NCBI GenBank assembly: GCA_040954595.2
Contig: CM082596.2
Span: 2,790,001-2,854,000, forward strand
DNA length: 64,000 bases
Direction of reading: 5' to 3'
From: Balanoglossus misakiensis
Taxonomy: Eukaryota > Hemichordata
In this document: positions 13,713 through 28,000 of the stretch, in pieces
How positions within the stretch are numbered: the stretch's first letter is position 1
How the letters are laid out: each line of letters opens with the position of its first letter
Made by a program: the position numbers and the translations under genes
The notes under the pieces: generated by a model
Seen by the model: the letters and a program-made list of their open reading frames with translations, nothing else
The model's database searches: none
Told to the model about the DNA's origin: nothing

Positions 13713-16700
13713 ATGGCTAGCTTTCAGAGAGTACGACGTCTTGGTGTGACTGGAGTGGCCATAGCGGCTGGAGCCACAGCGGCCTTTTTGGCGTTGAATC
13801 GTTCTCAATTTTCAGACGTAAGTTTTCTTCAGACATAAAAGCTCACAAGACTTAAGATGTAAGTCATCCGATCTCAAGCTGCTTTTATAATAGAGTGATA
13901 GGGACCACGGTTTGCACACACTTACTCTGTAACCAAGAAACTCCCCTCCAAGGGGAAACAAATCTTGAAAAAAGAAGCAAAATTCTGTTTTTCTTGAACA
14001 AAGCTAAACCACCGTAGTTGTTTGAAAAAATCAGATGTTATCAAACAAACTCTAAGATGGCGATGACTACGATAACAAGCCAAAAGTAAATATGTTTTTG
14101 ATGGAAGGATTTCACGTAAAAGAAGGATGAAAAATGAGGGAAAAGCACAAGTTATTTGTTTGATTAAGATGTATAGATGATAGGGCCTTTACTTCAGTTG
14201 GAAGATGATGTACAGTACATAGTAGTAGAGATCAATGGCTTTTTACCTGTAGTGCGTTGTATCCCTTGTTGATCATCCCATGGGATTTGGAATAATAGTT
14301 TTGGGGACTATTAAATATGGTAGAAAGGCACTTTCATTGGTCAGATTCTTTTCGCAATAGTTGGAACATACCAAACCAAACTTAAGAAGTTGTTGAGAAA
14401 TTGACTTTTTTTGCTTTGACAGAGACAAACATTACATGTGAATGCAGCTGAGAAGCGGGTGATTCCACAGTACACGCCACTCCCCACAAGAGAAGTGCAG
14501 TTAAAATCTTTGCAAGAGACACCGGAGTTTGATGTCTTGGTGATCGGAGGAGGTGCTACAGGATGTGGTGTGGCGTTAGATGCTGTCAGCAGAGGTTAGT
14601 CTTCATGAACAATCATAATCAGTGTTGTAGTATAGCACATACATGTACTTGATTTTTCTGTGTAAACACGGTCACTAAACAACCCAGTTTTGTGGAGTAA
14701 TCGTAGATTAAATCATCCGAAATATTCACCCGTCTCTGAGAATTAGGGTGAGGATATCCATGAAAGGGTGTTTGTGATCTGGTGCATTTAACATTTGATG
14801 CTTGATATACAATAGAACTGCAGAATTTGGTCTCTAACTTTTGTATGGTTGATCTGTGTGTATTTCTTGTGAGACCACAATACCCTTTATGTACTTTTCA
14901 TTTTGTTTTTCCAGGTTTACGCACAGCACTTATTGAGAAAGACGACTTTTCATCAGGGACCAGCAGCAGAAGCACAAAACTGATTCATGGCGGTGTCCGA
15001 TATTTACAAAAGGCTATTATGGGACTCGACTATGAACAGGTATGTAGAAACTTTGAAATACCGTGTGGAAACAATTGGGACATGGTTGAGTGGGGTTGGG
15101 GTTGGACCTCTATAGAGGGAACTGGGGGTGAAAGGGTTTATGGAAATCAGTCTTGACTCACAAATTCTTGCAAAATTTGAACCGGTTTGACAGAACTCAT
15201 TTGAGTATTATATAGAGTATTATGTGCTCAGAAATAGCCCTTGGGCAAATATACTTGTAGTGCATGTGTGTATTACAAAGTGAATGAAACTGCCATGCAT
15301 TATGAATGATTCAGTTTCATTAAGATATATAACACGAAATGATGGCAAAGTTGAGTGTGTGACCATGACCATAAAAGAAAATGGAGTGTATTAAAAGTAT
15401 CCTTCATAAAAGTGTCTTTAATTTGGCGTATGTGATTTTTACAATGTCTGTGACAGTATTTCATCTAGCCGACTGAATTGCATGATTTATGTAAATTTGG
15501 CAGGTCATGTCTTTCAAGTGTTCTGGGGGGTGGGAAGATGAGTCTGTCTGTCATTTATAAAATCATTTCACCCCCTCAAAACTAAAGACAGACATTAATC
15601 TCAGGGACTTTTTTAACAAGCGACGACTCAAGATAGTTTTATGTAATGGTGGACACCACTGAATGTGTTATAATGTACAGTGGAGCGGACATGTGAGGTG
15701 TCTTTCGGCCTTCATTTGCATAATTGCCGTCCATAGTAGCGTGTTGTTCTAAGCAGGTTCTTTGGGCTCAAAGTGAAGTGAAATAGTGAGGCTGAGCAAT
15801 CTTGGTCAAAAACACCTCATTGGCTACATTGTAGTGTCAACAAGCACTGTCAACAACTGTGATGAAAGATACTCTTTAAGAAGAAAGGTGACTCCCATTG
15901 GCTGAAGAGTCACTCACCCGAAACCACAATAAATGACCCTGCCTTGTTAATTTGACTACACGGGTATGTCACCTAAGAGTGCGATATTTTGGCGTGTGCG
16001 TTTGACATCATCAATCACCTTGTCCCAAAGAGACCCTAAAGGGAAGAGGATAATGAAACGGCAAAATGAAATAGAAGATACTAATGAACCCGCACTGGGA
16101 ATCTCCACGTTCAAGTTCATTCACAAAAAATAGAGTAATTAAGTGTCAGATGTACTTTGATAACAGCAAGATCTGGGGACATTTACAAGGTACGGTGGTT
16201 TACCAATTATAATAAAGATGGGCATTATCTCAATTTCCAAAATAAGAACTTGCTACCTGAATGGGAAGGTGTTGACTTTCTTCAAAAATTGGTGATGTGG
16301 AAGAAAAATAAATCATGAGAAAAAAACTTGAGTGTCAGGATTTGGCTGGAAATTTGGTGCTTGTAGTTTGCTGTTCAATCCGTGAATAAGATTCGTTCGG
16401 CTGACACTTTCGTGTTCTGTAATGTAAAATCTGTGTTTTTTTAAGCTTGACTGCCTCTAAAGGTGCAACCTCTTGTCCTGAGAAACTTATCAGAGCGATG
16501 ACACTGTGTGGTCGGTGTGTGCTGTGACGCCATCATCAAAGTCTTTTCATCTTATTCTTTCTGATCGTATGGAATGGCGACCGTGTATCCTTGGATGAGA
16601 GACCGCCACCAGTAGTTTCAAATCTGGCTGGAACACGCGGGTGTTTGGCGTGCGTGTGAAACATCCCCCCAGCGGGACACCAAATGCATCATTTTTATCT

Positions 16701-19700
16701 GCATCGTTTCAATTTCCAGAAGTTTTTATAGACTTCCTCCCTTCACACTTCACAGTGCATTGAACAACAATGGAACAGCTCGGCAGGTTGCCAGGGAGCA
16801 AAATACGTTCCTCCTGGTGCAGCTTCCGGAGAACACTACAAGTTGCCCGCGACGACGAATCCCATCCCTGCTGAGTCGTATTTTGTTCTATTTTCCCGGT
16901 CATGCATAACACCGCGATTATTATTCATGGTGCGGGGCCAGTGGGGTTAATCCGCATGTGCGTCTGAGGTCAATTATCGGAGATTAAGTTGTATAAGCTG
17001 CAATTAATTTATCTTACTTTGATAACCTTATTGTTACCTTCATCTCTTCTCCATTATTGATTAGGTTTTACGTTTAAATTATTGGCGTAATGGAGTATTG
17101 GGGATCGTAGCTTCCGGGTGAAATCAAATAAGTCTGTCATTGGTTCCATGATTAGCCATTGGAAACGTAATCAAAAATTGAATTAGTACAAGATTATCGG
17201 GAGAAATATATGATTACAAAGTAGCATGATAGACCATGAAGAATGATTATTTCGGTTGGAGTGTTTTATTTATTTTTGAAAAATTAAAAAAGAAGATTTT
17301 AATCAATTTGGAGATGTGGTGTTTGCAAAAATGCTGACACCCCCAGTTTTCATGTTTGATACACACACACACACCAGTCAGTCATTATTAGCAGCTGTTG
17401 TGTGGGAACATTCACATTTTTACTATTTTCTCAGTGCATTTTTTTCTTCAAATTGGAATATTCCTCTAGTTGTGGCCCTGAGAAGGTCAGTCAATTATAT
17501 CAGGAGCTCCAGGTGGAAAAAAGGAGGTGGCGAAATGTGTCAAGGATTGACGCAAACAAGTCTTGTGGAGAATAGCTTCATCTTGGTGAATAATTAGATC
17601 AGCGCGATAATGGCACCTCTTGACGACAGTCTGTGGGGCTCCGAGTACTCTGGGCAATAAGCGTAGAACTGGAATGATCACAAATGTCGTGGAAATAAAC
17701 AAAACATGCTTGGAATGCATTCTGGCTGTTGCATCCCAACACGAAAACAGGGTCTAAAAAACCTGTCACAGCAAATGTTGTGCCCTATGCAGCATCAACA
17801 TAACCTGGGAAAAAATGTACTCATTATCATCCAATTCAACCTCTTCAGTCAGATATTTTTTTCCTGGTTCAGCAAACTCTATTTAAAACAACTACGTTAA
17901 TGGCGAGACATCTAATCGTTTGTCTTGATGTTGTAGATGTATGGATTCACTTAAAATTGAGTGTCGTTATATATTATTATGTATACCTGCATGATGGAAA
18001 TTGCTTAGGGGGATGAGGTAGTTGTTCTCTCACTGAAAATAAATAAGACTTCTCATACCCCCCCCCCCCCCTCCCCATAACATCATGCAGGTGCTTTTCA
18101 TTTTCTCAAAACAGCAAGAGAAAAGAAAATCAATTTTTACAAGTGATACTAATCCAGCTTCTTTTTTCTCTCTCTTTCTCCTGTTTCCATGGCAACAGTA
18201 CAAGCTGGTGAAGGAAGCCTTGCACGAGCGAGCCAACCTGCTTGCGATAGCTCCTCACTTATCAGATCCGCTCCCCATCATGCTGCCAATTTACAAGTAA
18301 GTACGCTCCCGACCATTAGTTTCTCCTCTTGACGGCGGCCACACAGAAAGCGGTCCCTGTTTCTTGTCAGTGTCTCAGTGTCAGCTCGGCGGAGACCCAG
18401 AAATCTCAGCTCTTGTGTTGTGCAGTTGTTTGGTGAAAGTACAGACAATTTCCTCTGTGCAATGACTCTGGGATTTTTTTCAGTTGTTTATCATGTATCT
18501 CGCGTTCAGACCCTGGGCACTGACTTAACTTGCCTACACCCATGCAAGCACATGCCTGCAAACACAAACCACCCCCCCCATCCCCTCTTCTGCCCCCCCC
18601 CCCCCCTCCCTCCACCAACCAAACTTCTGTGGAAAAGCACTGCGCATTTGAAAAATGATATGGATTTTAATGAGAGCCCAGGAATTAATTCAATGTGGCT
18701 ACACTATGAATATCATCTAGTTCACATTATTTCAGTTTATTACTTTGGGGTCCCCGGGGTCCTTCAAAATGGGAGGTCAAATACACTCATCCACTGTGAG
18801 ATATCTTATTGGTGTGTTGAGAGGTAGCCTCCCTTATCAAGTGAGGGAGCTGTCTCTTCTGAAATACATGGAGTGGGCTGAGTTGATAACGTTTATTACG
18901 GAAGATTGTTGAAACACAGTGGTTTGCATAGACTGTGTTCATCTTCAAGGAAAATTGATATATTTGAAGTGCTGATTTTGAGGAGTGACCCAGAAAATGT
19001 ATTGTGTGTGTGTGTTACATGTATGTAACAATTGTGAGTATCTTGTATGTATGTATGTATGTATGTACATGTACTACAACATGTGCATGTGCACCTGTAT
19101 GTGTGTATGTGAATGTTTTCATGCAAATCCAAGTATGAGTGTCCATGCATTGTGTGTTAGAGGCAGAGCCCTGTGTGATACAGAAAAAACCCTCTAGCAA
19201 GTCAATTACACCAAAGCCTTGAGGCTGTTATCTCCGTGTCTGTTCCACCTTTCTCACTTTCCAAATGACTCACTTGGCTTTCTCACCGGAAATTCACCAA
19301 AGACAGAGAAAAACAACTCTCTCCAACAACCCAGAGAGAGCATTAGACTCCGCATCAGTCATTTCCAGTGCGATGCCACAGCAGATATTGTCGTCATCCT
19401 CCCAGAAAAAAAAAAACCTGAATATTTAAGACTAACCTGAGGGTACAAACAGGATCCTGTTTGATGGTTCGGACGAAAACCACTCCATAAAAATCCCCCA
19501 GTGTGTGATAGCTGGGCGAAAGTTTTTTATCTTTCCTCGTATGATGGATCAATAATTTGTTAATGGCCCGATCATAAAAATTCATATGATATATCAATCT
19601 TTTGTTGAAACAGATTTAAATCAAATTTAGGGCAGACTGTCTCCCCCGGTGTCTTCTGTAACGTTATTGTTCACTTCACGATGATAGCTCATAGTTAACG

Positions 19701-22700
19701 TGTTATGGTAATTTGCTTTCTGGAAACTAAAAATCTAACTCTGCAGTCAATATGTAATTTTATGTTTTGCTGCGTCATATTTGGAATTGAAATGGCTTTC
19801 AACGCTTGTTAATATGTCCTTACGGATGTAAAATGTTACAATGTAGAAATAAATATTCCTCGTAAAATGTTAGGAAATTTTTTTAGAGTGCTCGTCAAGT
19901 CATAGAAACAAGCACCTACTGGAATGTGTTTGATTTTGATCTGAAGAAAGGCCTGCTTTTATAACTGTATTAAGGTCACCTTGATATAGTGTCGACATCA
20001 AAGAAATCAAGTTTTAAACCTTCAAAGTTCAATCCCATTTTTTCCAGGAAAAACTTTTTGTTTACTCTGTTTCATTTGTTGATTTTCTGAGAAATGTGAC
20101 AGTAAGTACTCCATTTCTTCAAATTTCAATTTCATTCCATACATGCTTGTACATTGCAAAGGAAAACTTGATAGATATAAAAGTGGTAAAGCTGAGGTCC
20201 GATTATGCCTATGAAAGGATAATTTACCAGAAATGGTTTTCTCCTCAAATCCTTACTGATGGAAGTGATAAATTTCTGCTGGAAGATGAGATTTACAATT
20301 CAATTTTGCGAAGGAGTTCGGGTGACCAGGCAGATTTCGCGGCGTTGTGTATTTATGGTTGCGTATCGCTTTCATTCCTGAAATCCGGTCTTCAGAAATG
20401 ACGAGAGGATTAATAACATTGATGGGATAGAGACTGCAGATCAGATGAAAATAAATCCACAGGTGAGAACAAGACCGCGATAAATAAACACAGAAGACTG
20501 CAGGCAAGCTGGAACACTGTGCTAACTGTATCATGTCCTGATACGAAAAAATTCTCAACGACTCGTATTTCAAACCGAGAATGAAAAGTACAGTGCCAGT
20601 GTAGAGAGATATCTACAATTCCCCAAACGGCCTCAGATTTACCTGAATTCATGTGTGTCATGTCAGTGGGTATTCTGAGCTGAACATTGCCATTGCACAA
20701 TTACGTTTATTTGGTCCCGATTTTACACAGAATGTGCAAATGAGCCATGCACATAATAGGGTGTCTTCATTGCCAATAGTTCAGCTTCCTTTCCGGGAAT
20801 TTTTGTTCCTGTCTTCCAACAGCAGTCTGTTGAGATAGTGTCTGCTTGATTGAGGTTCAGAAGCTATTTTTGCGTGTGGGTCTTTATAACAACGTCCAGG
20901 AGATTTTGTAATTTCGCGTCTTGGGTTGTGAATGGTGCATTGTGGCAGATCACAATGGTGTATTATAAGCAAACTGGTTCACTGGTCTGGAATCAGTTTT
21001 CAAGACTGAAATAAGATGGGCAGATTCACAGACTAGAAGGCACGAATAAACGGTCGAGACAGATAGATTTGAGAGTCAAAATGTGAGCAAATTTGGTCGG
21101 TTGACTGATTTGAGAAAAAACACAATTGGAGTTATGGGGGGAGGTAGATGGATTAATACAGTACAGAGGTAAATTTTGCAGGATTTCTGAGCATCAGATG
21201 AACGAGGGAAGATAAATAGATACCAGTTGAAAAGAAGACTTGGAAGAACAAATGTTTTAGTGAGTACGACCGTGAAGATAACCTGAGACTTTGAAGGTAA
21301 AATGTCACTAAGGAGATTGGTTTTATAGATCTTTAGCGTTGCTTCCTCCAGTTTTCTTGTCATTTTGCCGAGTTAATGTGTTATTATGAAGATAAAGGAA
21401 ATCTTGACAGGCTTGGGTTTTACAACCTCTGGGAGAGTGACAGCCATAAATTAGCAATGGTGTAAAAATATGCCGTAAATCTTCCCAGCTGCAAAATTGA
21501 TAGATGATGCTGTTGTTTTTTGCCTTGAACCCGGCTTGCCACAGATCAATCAAAAACCACATCATTGGCGTGTTTATCACCAAGTCGTTATGGAAACTTA
21601 GAAATTTATAAAGATGCATCAGGATGTGTGAATGACAGGAGCTGTTAAGTGGTTAGAGAAGGGATACTAGTATGCCATGCACTGCCAGCCGACTGGCCTT
21701 ATGTTTCCTAATAAACAGTTCTACATACAGACAAAAGTGTAACATACAAGACGTTTAACTGTGCTAGGGGATTCTAGGGGGTACAAGTTCTTTTTAAATG
21801 ATTAATAAAAATGTTTATTGGGTCGTTTGTGTTTGTTGTTTACTTAAGTGTCTTTGCATCCATTATATGACCTTGACATGTTGAGATTTTATTTCATTTA
21901 TTTCAAAGAACCTAACCAAATACTCTTATTGAATCGTTAAACCATTATTAAAAATAGAAAAAACTTCGAAAAGAGCTGACATAAACTTTTACATGATACA
22001 GGCTCAGAATTAATGTGGAATACAAATTTTAATGGATGTTGGGTTTATTGCTTCATTCAGCATTGAGGAATGAATTTACGAAATTCAAAAACGGAACCTG
22101 TTGAACTGAAAACTGTTATCCCGTGGAGAGAGAGAGAGTCCCTGTGAAGCATGCGCACTTATAACCAGTCGCTGAAGGCTGAGTTTTTTTACGCGTTTGT
22201 GGCGAATAGTGGCTACCATGGTGATGGATATGTGCGATACTTTCTTGTGCGGTGCCTTTGATTGAACTTGATTGTCAATTTTTTGCCCTGAAGTACAGGA
22301 GTTAAGTTAAAAATCAATGCCAGAGATAGGAGATTAAAGAAGGACAAATATTGAATCCGAATTATTTTCCCTGTGAGTTGAAAGGAGACAGTTCTGCCCT
22401 GTGGAGGCTCCAGTGAGCATATGAAAGCAATTAGTTAATTTCCTTAGACGTGAAAAAATGCCCATGTGCAAGGCACGATGTCAAGGTGAACAAAAATTGG
22501 TGATCAATTTATAATTTTGACTGTTTCCTTGTTTTTTCTCACATAAGACACATAATTTTTTGCATTATCTATAAACACGAGGTTTGACTGTGTTGTGAAC
22601 AGAAAAAGAGTTCGTCGCTGAAAGAAACCAGGTCAAAAATTTTGCTGCAGAAACTGACAAATCCATGAATTCACTTTATGGTGTGAGATGGACTGCACAG

Positions 22701-24933
22701 ATTACAGGCGCAGAAATGTGTAACACAAATTCCATTTATGATAGCCTGATATACTAGAGATGTGACAAGAGATTATGAACACAGCAACTCGCAATGTCGC
22801 ATCGTATGAGTGTTGTGGTTGTGTGTGTGGGGGGGGGGGGTAGATAATGCAGTTGGATTTAGTTACATTGATGTAATTAAATGAATGGATTTGGGACAGC
22901 TAAAACTGTGTTGCATTTATTAATTATTACGCATTTTGTTTTCACTTACATTCGTGGGGAGTGTGCAGTGCATATGTGTGATTGAGCTGCCGTATATGGT
23001 AGTTTCAATTATTATAAATGTTTTATTGTGTCCATTTCCCGAGACATAATTACACCCTGGAACCGATCACATTTTGTTCAGTTACTACCGGGGAAAATAC
23101 CTGTTTTTTGTTGTGTGTGTGGAGAATCTGGGCTATCTTGTGTAATCAAGCATCGTTCCAATTTTCACTCTTGCACATCGGGTTCACGCGCAGTGTGGCA
23201 CATTCTTTGCATCTCGCCGAGGGCCGGACAATCTTCTGCAAGAGTGAATGAATGATCAGTAACCGTGGAAACAGAATGGTGGAGTAATTCTCGCTTTGAG
23301 TGTGTGTTTTGTGCGTGCGGGTCTGTCTGTGTGGGTCTGTGATTGTGTGCTTGTGTGAGTGTATTTGTGTAATGCACCGAGCCCAGTTCGAATCGAATCA
23401 TTAAAGATGCACTTGAATACTAGTTCCCGAAAATACAAGAAGACTTCATCTTTGTGCATGGCTTGTGCCTTATAAAAAATATTTCTCTACGGATACTAGG
23501 TTTTTAGCCTTCACTGGCACAAAATATATATTTATCAACATGCAGACCAATTTTTAGCTTGAAAATTAATGGAATTGCTGGTAACAGCTGCTGATGATAA
23601 ACATACATGTACATTGCAGTGACATGTGTCAATAATATAAAATGAATGAAAAATTGCATGTGTATATCGAAATCTGAATACATACCAGTGATATGAGAAA
23701 ATGTGTAGGATAAAAATATGTGTTCAAGAGTAATTTTGAATGTATGAATATTGCAGAGATTTCCTAACGAGGGTAAGCTTGAGGTTTTGGTTATCACTTG
23801 AACTCAGACCAAAATATTTTTTGCTCAAGTTTTTGTACGAAAATACAGAACACTGCCTGTGAACAGATTTGTGGTGGAGTATAAAATTGTAACTGTGCGT
23901 GCCAAACGTGGCGACAAGATCGATTCCTATTGCTAACACATGGCGGGTACATGTGACAAATTATACTGCTGGTGTTTGTCACACATGTTCGCTGGAATGA
24001 AAATGTTTTGACCCCTTGTTCAAAACAGTGGTGTTTATTCCATTTACAGAATAAATGGTTTTCGCTTCATCTGTCCGTTATTGAATTTCAACGTTTGTGT
24101 AATCTACTGTATGATTCTTATTCACAATTGTCATATTGAGTCTTTCGCTTAATGTTTGGTTTTTGTCATTTTGTTTTGGACAGGTGGTGGCAGCTTCCGT
24201 ACTTCTGGGTGGGCATCAAAGCGTACGACATTGTCGCTGGGAAACAATGCTTGAGAAGCAGCTACTTCCTGTCAAAATCCAAAGCCTTGGAACACTTCCC
24301 CATGTTGAAGAAAGATGCACTTGTTGGAGCGCTCGTGTATTACGACGGTAAGTGAAATGAGCGCCCTCAATAGTATAAGGAGTCGTATCAAATGTGTGGT
24401 GCGCCCTCTGGCAGCGGTTTACAAAATGTGAACATTTAAAGAAACAAATCTCTTTGATAAATGAAGTCTTTACCACACCATTCCTTAGGTCTGTTGTGAA
24501 GTTCAGCTCGAGAAATAATGGCATAGTTTTGTGGTCCATTAGTTGTTGCACACATTTTAACCAGATTTGCGACATTCGTGTTGGCTAGTGTAGTGCTGAC
24601 ACATTTTCTGTACTTTTGCCCCATTAAAATATCTGACCCTTCAGGCAGACACAATGATGCTCGGATGAACATGGCCATAGCACTGACGGCAACCCGCCTT
24701 GGAGCAGTAGTGGCCAATCATACCGAAGTATTAGAATTGCTCAAAACGAAGTCTGAAGATGGTAGAGACGTTGTTAGTGGTGCCAAGGTCAAGGATGCCA
24801 TGACAGGTAAAAAGAAATTTTCTGTAGAATAATTGGTGACACACAGAGAAAAGGGCTTTTGTTTTGGGGTGACTTCCAGCCCCATCAGCATCAGTCCTCC
24901 TCAGACGTAAAGTTCCCTTTGTTTTTCAACACT

Positions 24934-25005
<72 letters not shown>

Positions 25006-28000
25006 GGTCATGAATTCAAGGTCAAGGCAAAAGCAGTCATCAACGCCACAGGTCCGTTCACAGACACTATCAGACAGATGGCTGAACCGACAACGAAAAA
25101 GATCTGTCAGCCCAGCGCGGGAGTACACGTGGTTTTGCCCGGTTATTACAGGTTAGTGATCAGTGTCACAAATAAGCAAACTAGGTCTTCTCATGACTTA
25201 ACCACTTTCAGCCCATTTTCAATGGACAATATCAGTCTGTTCAAACTTATTAATTTAGAAATTTATTATTATCATTTCTGTTTTTCTTTATAGTCCAACG
25301 TCAATGGGATTACTGGACCCAGCCACCAAGGATGGTAGGGTGATATTCTTTCTTCCCTGGGAGCACAAGACCTTGGCTGGCACCACGGATACACCGTGCG
25401 AGGTCACCGACTCGCCAACTCCAACCGAGGAGGAAATACAATTCATCTTGGATGAAATCAAGCACTACCTCAGTCCTGACGTCCAGGGTAGGTGGTCTGT
25501 TATGTGTACGTGAAATTTTGAAATTCTTGTTCTGTTAGGCTGGCTGCTATGCACATAGCACATAGTGTGATTTATTTCAGTCTAATACAAATCTCTCTCT
25601 TTCTCTCTGTGTATGTTTGTCTCTCCCCCTGTGCAACTTAACAAACAACTGTACAGTGAGGCGAGGTGATGTATTGGCCGCTTGGAGTGGTATAAGACCA
25701 CTGGTGACAGACCCCAAGGCCAAAAACACAGAGTCATTATCCAGAAACCATGTGATTGATGTCAGTCCCTCAAATCTGATCACAATTGCAGGTGAGTCCA
25801 TACACTTTCTCTTCTATTGACCCATACAATATAACATACAAATGTTTATTATACAAATCTGCATATAGACAGCCAAGCATCACATTGAAATGTCATATTT
25901 CCAGGTGGGAAGTGGACGACATACAGGTCCATGGCAGAGGACACTGTTGACGCGGCTATCAAGGCTTGCAACCTGGAACCGAAGACAAAATCTCAGACAG
26001 ATGGGATGTTGTTGGATGGTGCCGCTGGATGGACTCCGACTATGTTTATCAGACTTGCGCAAGACTTTGGTCTGGAAAGTGAAGTATGTATATTTACAGT
26101 TTTAGTGAATTCTGCGTGATTGCGTGTATTTTGGTAGATGTGCCTGGGCTGCCACATGCATGCATTCTTGATCAGTACACCATTGACCAACCCTTGACTT
26201 GTCAGGATCATTACTACATCCATGTTCTTTTCTTTTCTCAGGTCGCACAACATCTTGCCAACACCTACGGGGACCACGCCTTCGAAGTGGCCAAGCTGGC
26301 CGAGTTGACTGGCAAGAGACAGCCTGTTGTCGGAGTCAGGCTAGCGGAAGAATTCCCTTATCTAGAGGCTGAAGTAATCATACTTATTATCACATCTAGT
26401 ATCTGAAAGATATCTTTTCTAGCTTTTGTATTGTTGCCTGTAATTATTAAACCATAACACGTACATGCCCATTTCAACACAAGGTTGAGATACTGTTGAA
26501 AGTTGATTTTTAATTTTTTTTCCGAATTTTGTCTCCTTCAGGTGAAATTTGCAGTGAGGGAATATGCCTGCACTGCAGTGGATGTCCTTGCCAGGAGAAC
26601 TAGGTTAGCATTCCTGAATGCACAAGCGGCTGAAGAGGCTGTCCCAAGAGTTGTGGAACTCATGGCTAAGGAACTGGGCTGGAATAAACAGAGACAGAAG
26701 GTGAGGGTGTCATAGTCCAGTGGATAGACCAGTGGACTCATGAACGGAGGATTATGGGTCACAATGTCAGAGCGCTTTCATTTCAGAGATTCATTCTTTA
26801 CTGTTATGCATGCATCGAGGGTGTGATGCTGATGTGTATTCAGGATGTCTCTGTATCTAATCTTTCTCTTGGTCTCACAGGAAGAGAGAGAAAGAGCCGT
26901 CAAGTTCATCTATGAACAGATGGGAAGCAGTTGCCATGAGAACCTGTTGAGGATACCCATCAACTTCAGCGAGAGCGAAATCAAGACGTACTCCAGAAAG
27001 TTTGACAGTCTTGACACCGAGAAGAAAGGCTTTATCACATCTGTGGACATCCGGAAGTATCTTGATGTAAGAATTACTTTTTAGTAAAATTCTACCTCAT
27101 TTACTGTAATATAGAAGTAATATTTATGGGAGGGGTGTATGTTTATTAAGATCAGATTTTTACATTAGCATGATTAGTCCTGTCTTGATTGGGTCGGGGT
27201 GTTCATATGAATTTGTGAGATTTTGCATCTGGACTTGAATTGAAATGTTGCCATCCTGACTGTGATTAATTCTGAACTTCGTGAAAGATTCACTGTTGAA
27301 TGTAGTTATCACGCCAACAGATACCTTGTTTGTGCGAAATCAAAGGTAGGTGTATGCCTTGGAAAATTAAAACAAATGTTGATGAATTTTCAACTTGTAT
27401 TGTAAACTTTCACAGCCACAAACTGCAAAGAAGCCCAGATCAGATACTGTAGTCGTCGAAAATAGGTAAAGTGTGTCGGATTGTCAAAATGTCAACAAAA
27501 AACCCTAACTAATACTGTTCTGTACCCTTTCGTGGTGTCGTGTGGAATCTGATCTCTCTGCTAACCCCCAGTATTGACAGCACTTGTAACAAACATGGAT
27601 GACTATTTCTCTCACAGCTCAAATGCTCCACATGGAATGCACTGACAAAGGGGGTAAATGGGTCTCTGCTATAAACTCGGCAAGGCACTGCAAGATGACA
27701 TACAGTTCAATTTCACTTCTGGCATATTTGGAATTCGAAACAAAAATAACATTGATTGAAACTAAACCCATTTCAACCAATTAAAAACTGTACATGATAC
27801 AAATGTATGCCTTTCAAACATCAATGGCATAGAGATTACTGATGGTAGCTTATGAGGTTTTAAAGTACATTTCCCTCAAAATTCCATTCAAACTTTTACT
27901 TTTAATTGAGCCCGATCTAACCAACTAAAGTGAAAGCCAAACTGTAAATAAGTCAAAAGACGCGAGGGACCGTTCTGGTTTTAGGAACTGGATTGGACCG

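Larger units (their letters stand above)
15040..24183 (+). other. GPD2 introns 3 and 4 (with exon 4 at 18199-18296)
   Basis: This is non-coding sequence apart from exon 4. It holds poly-C runs (near 18059-18072 and 18574-18607), a TG/TATG-rich repeat near 19005-19110 and a poly-G run near 22829-22841. No second gene, RNA gene or complete transposon could be recognised on either strand. Confidence 0.6.

Noticed and set aside
18378-18827. 149-codon plus-strand frame in GPD2 intron 4
   Set aside because: It crosses poly-C runs, has no domain, and lies in an intron fixed by phase-compatible GPD2 exons on both sides.
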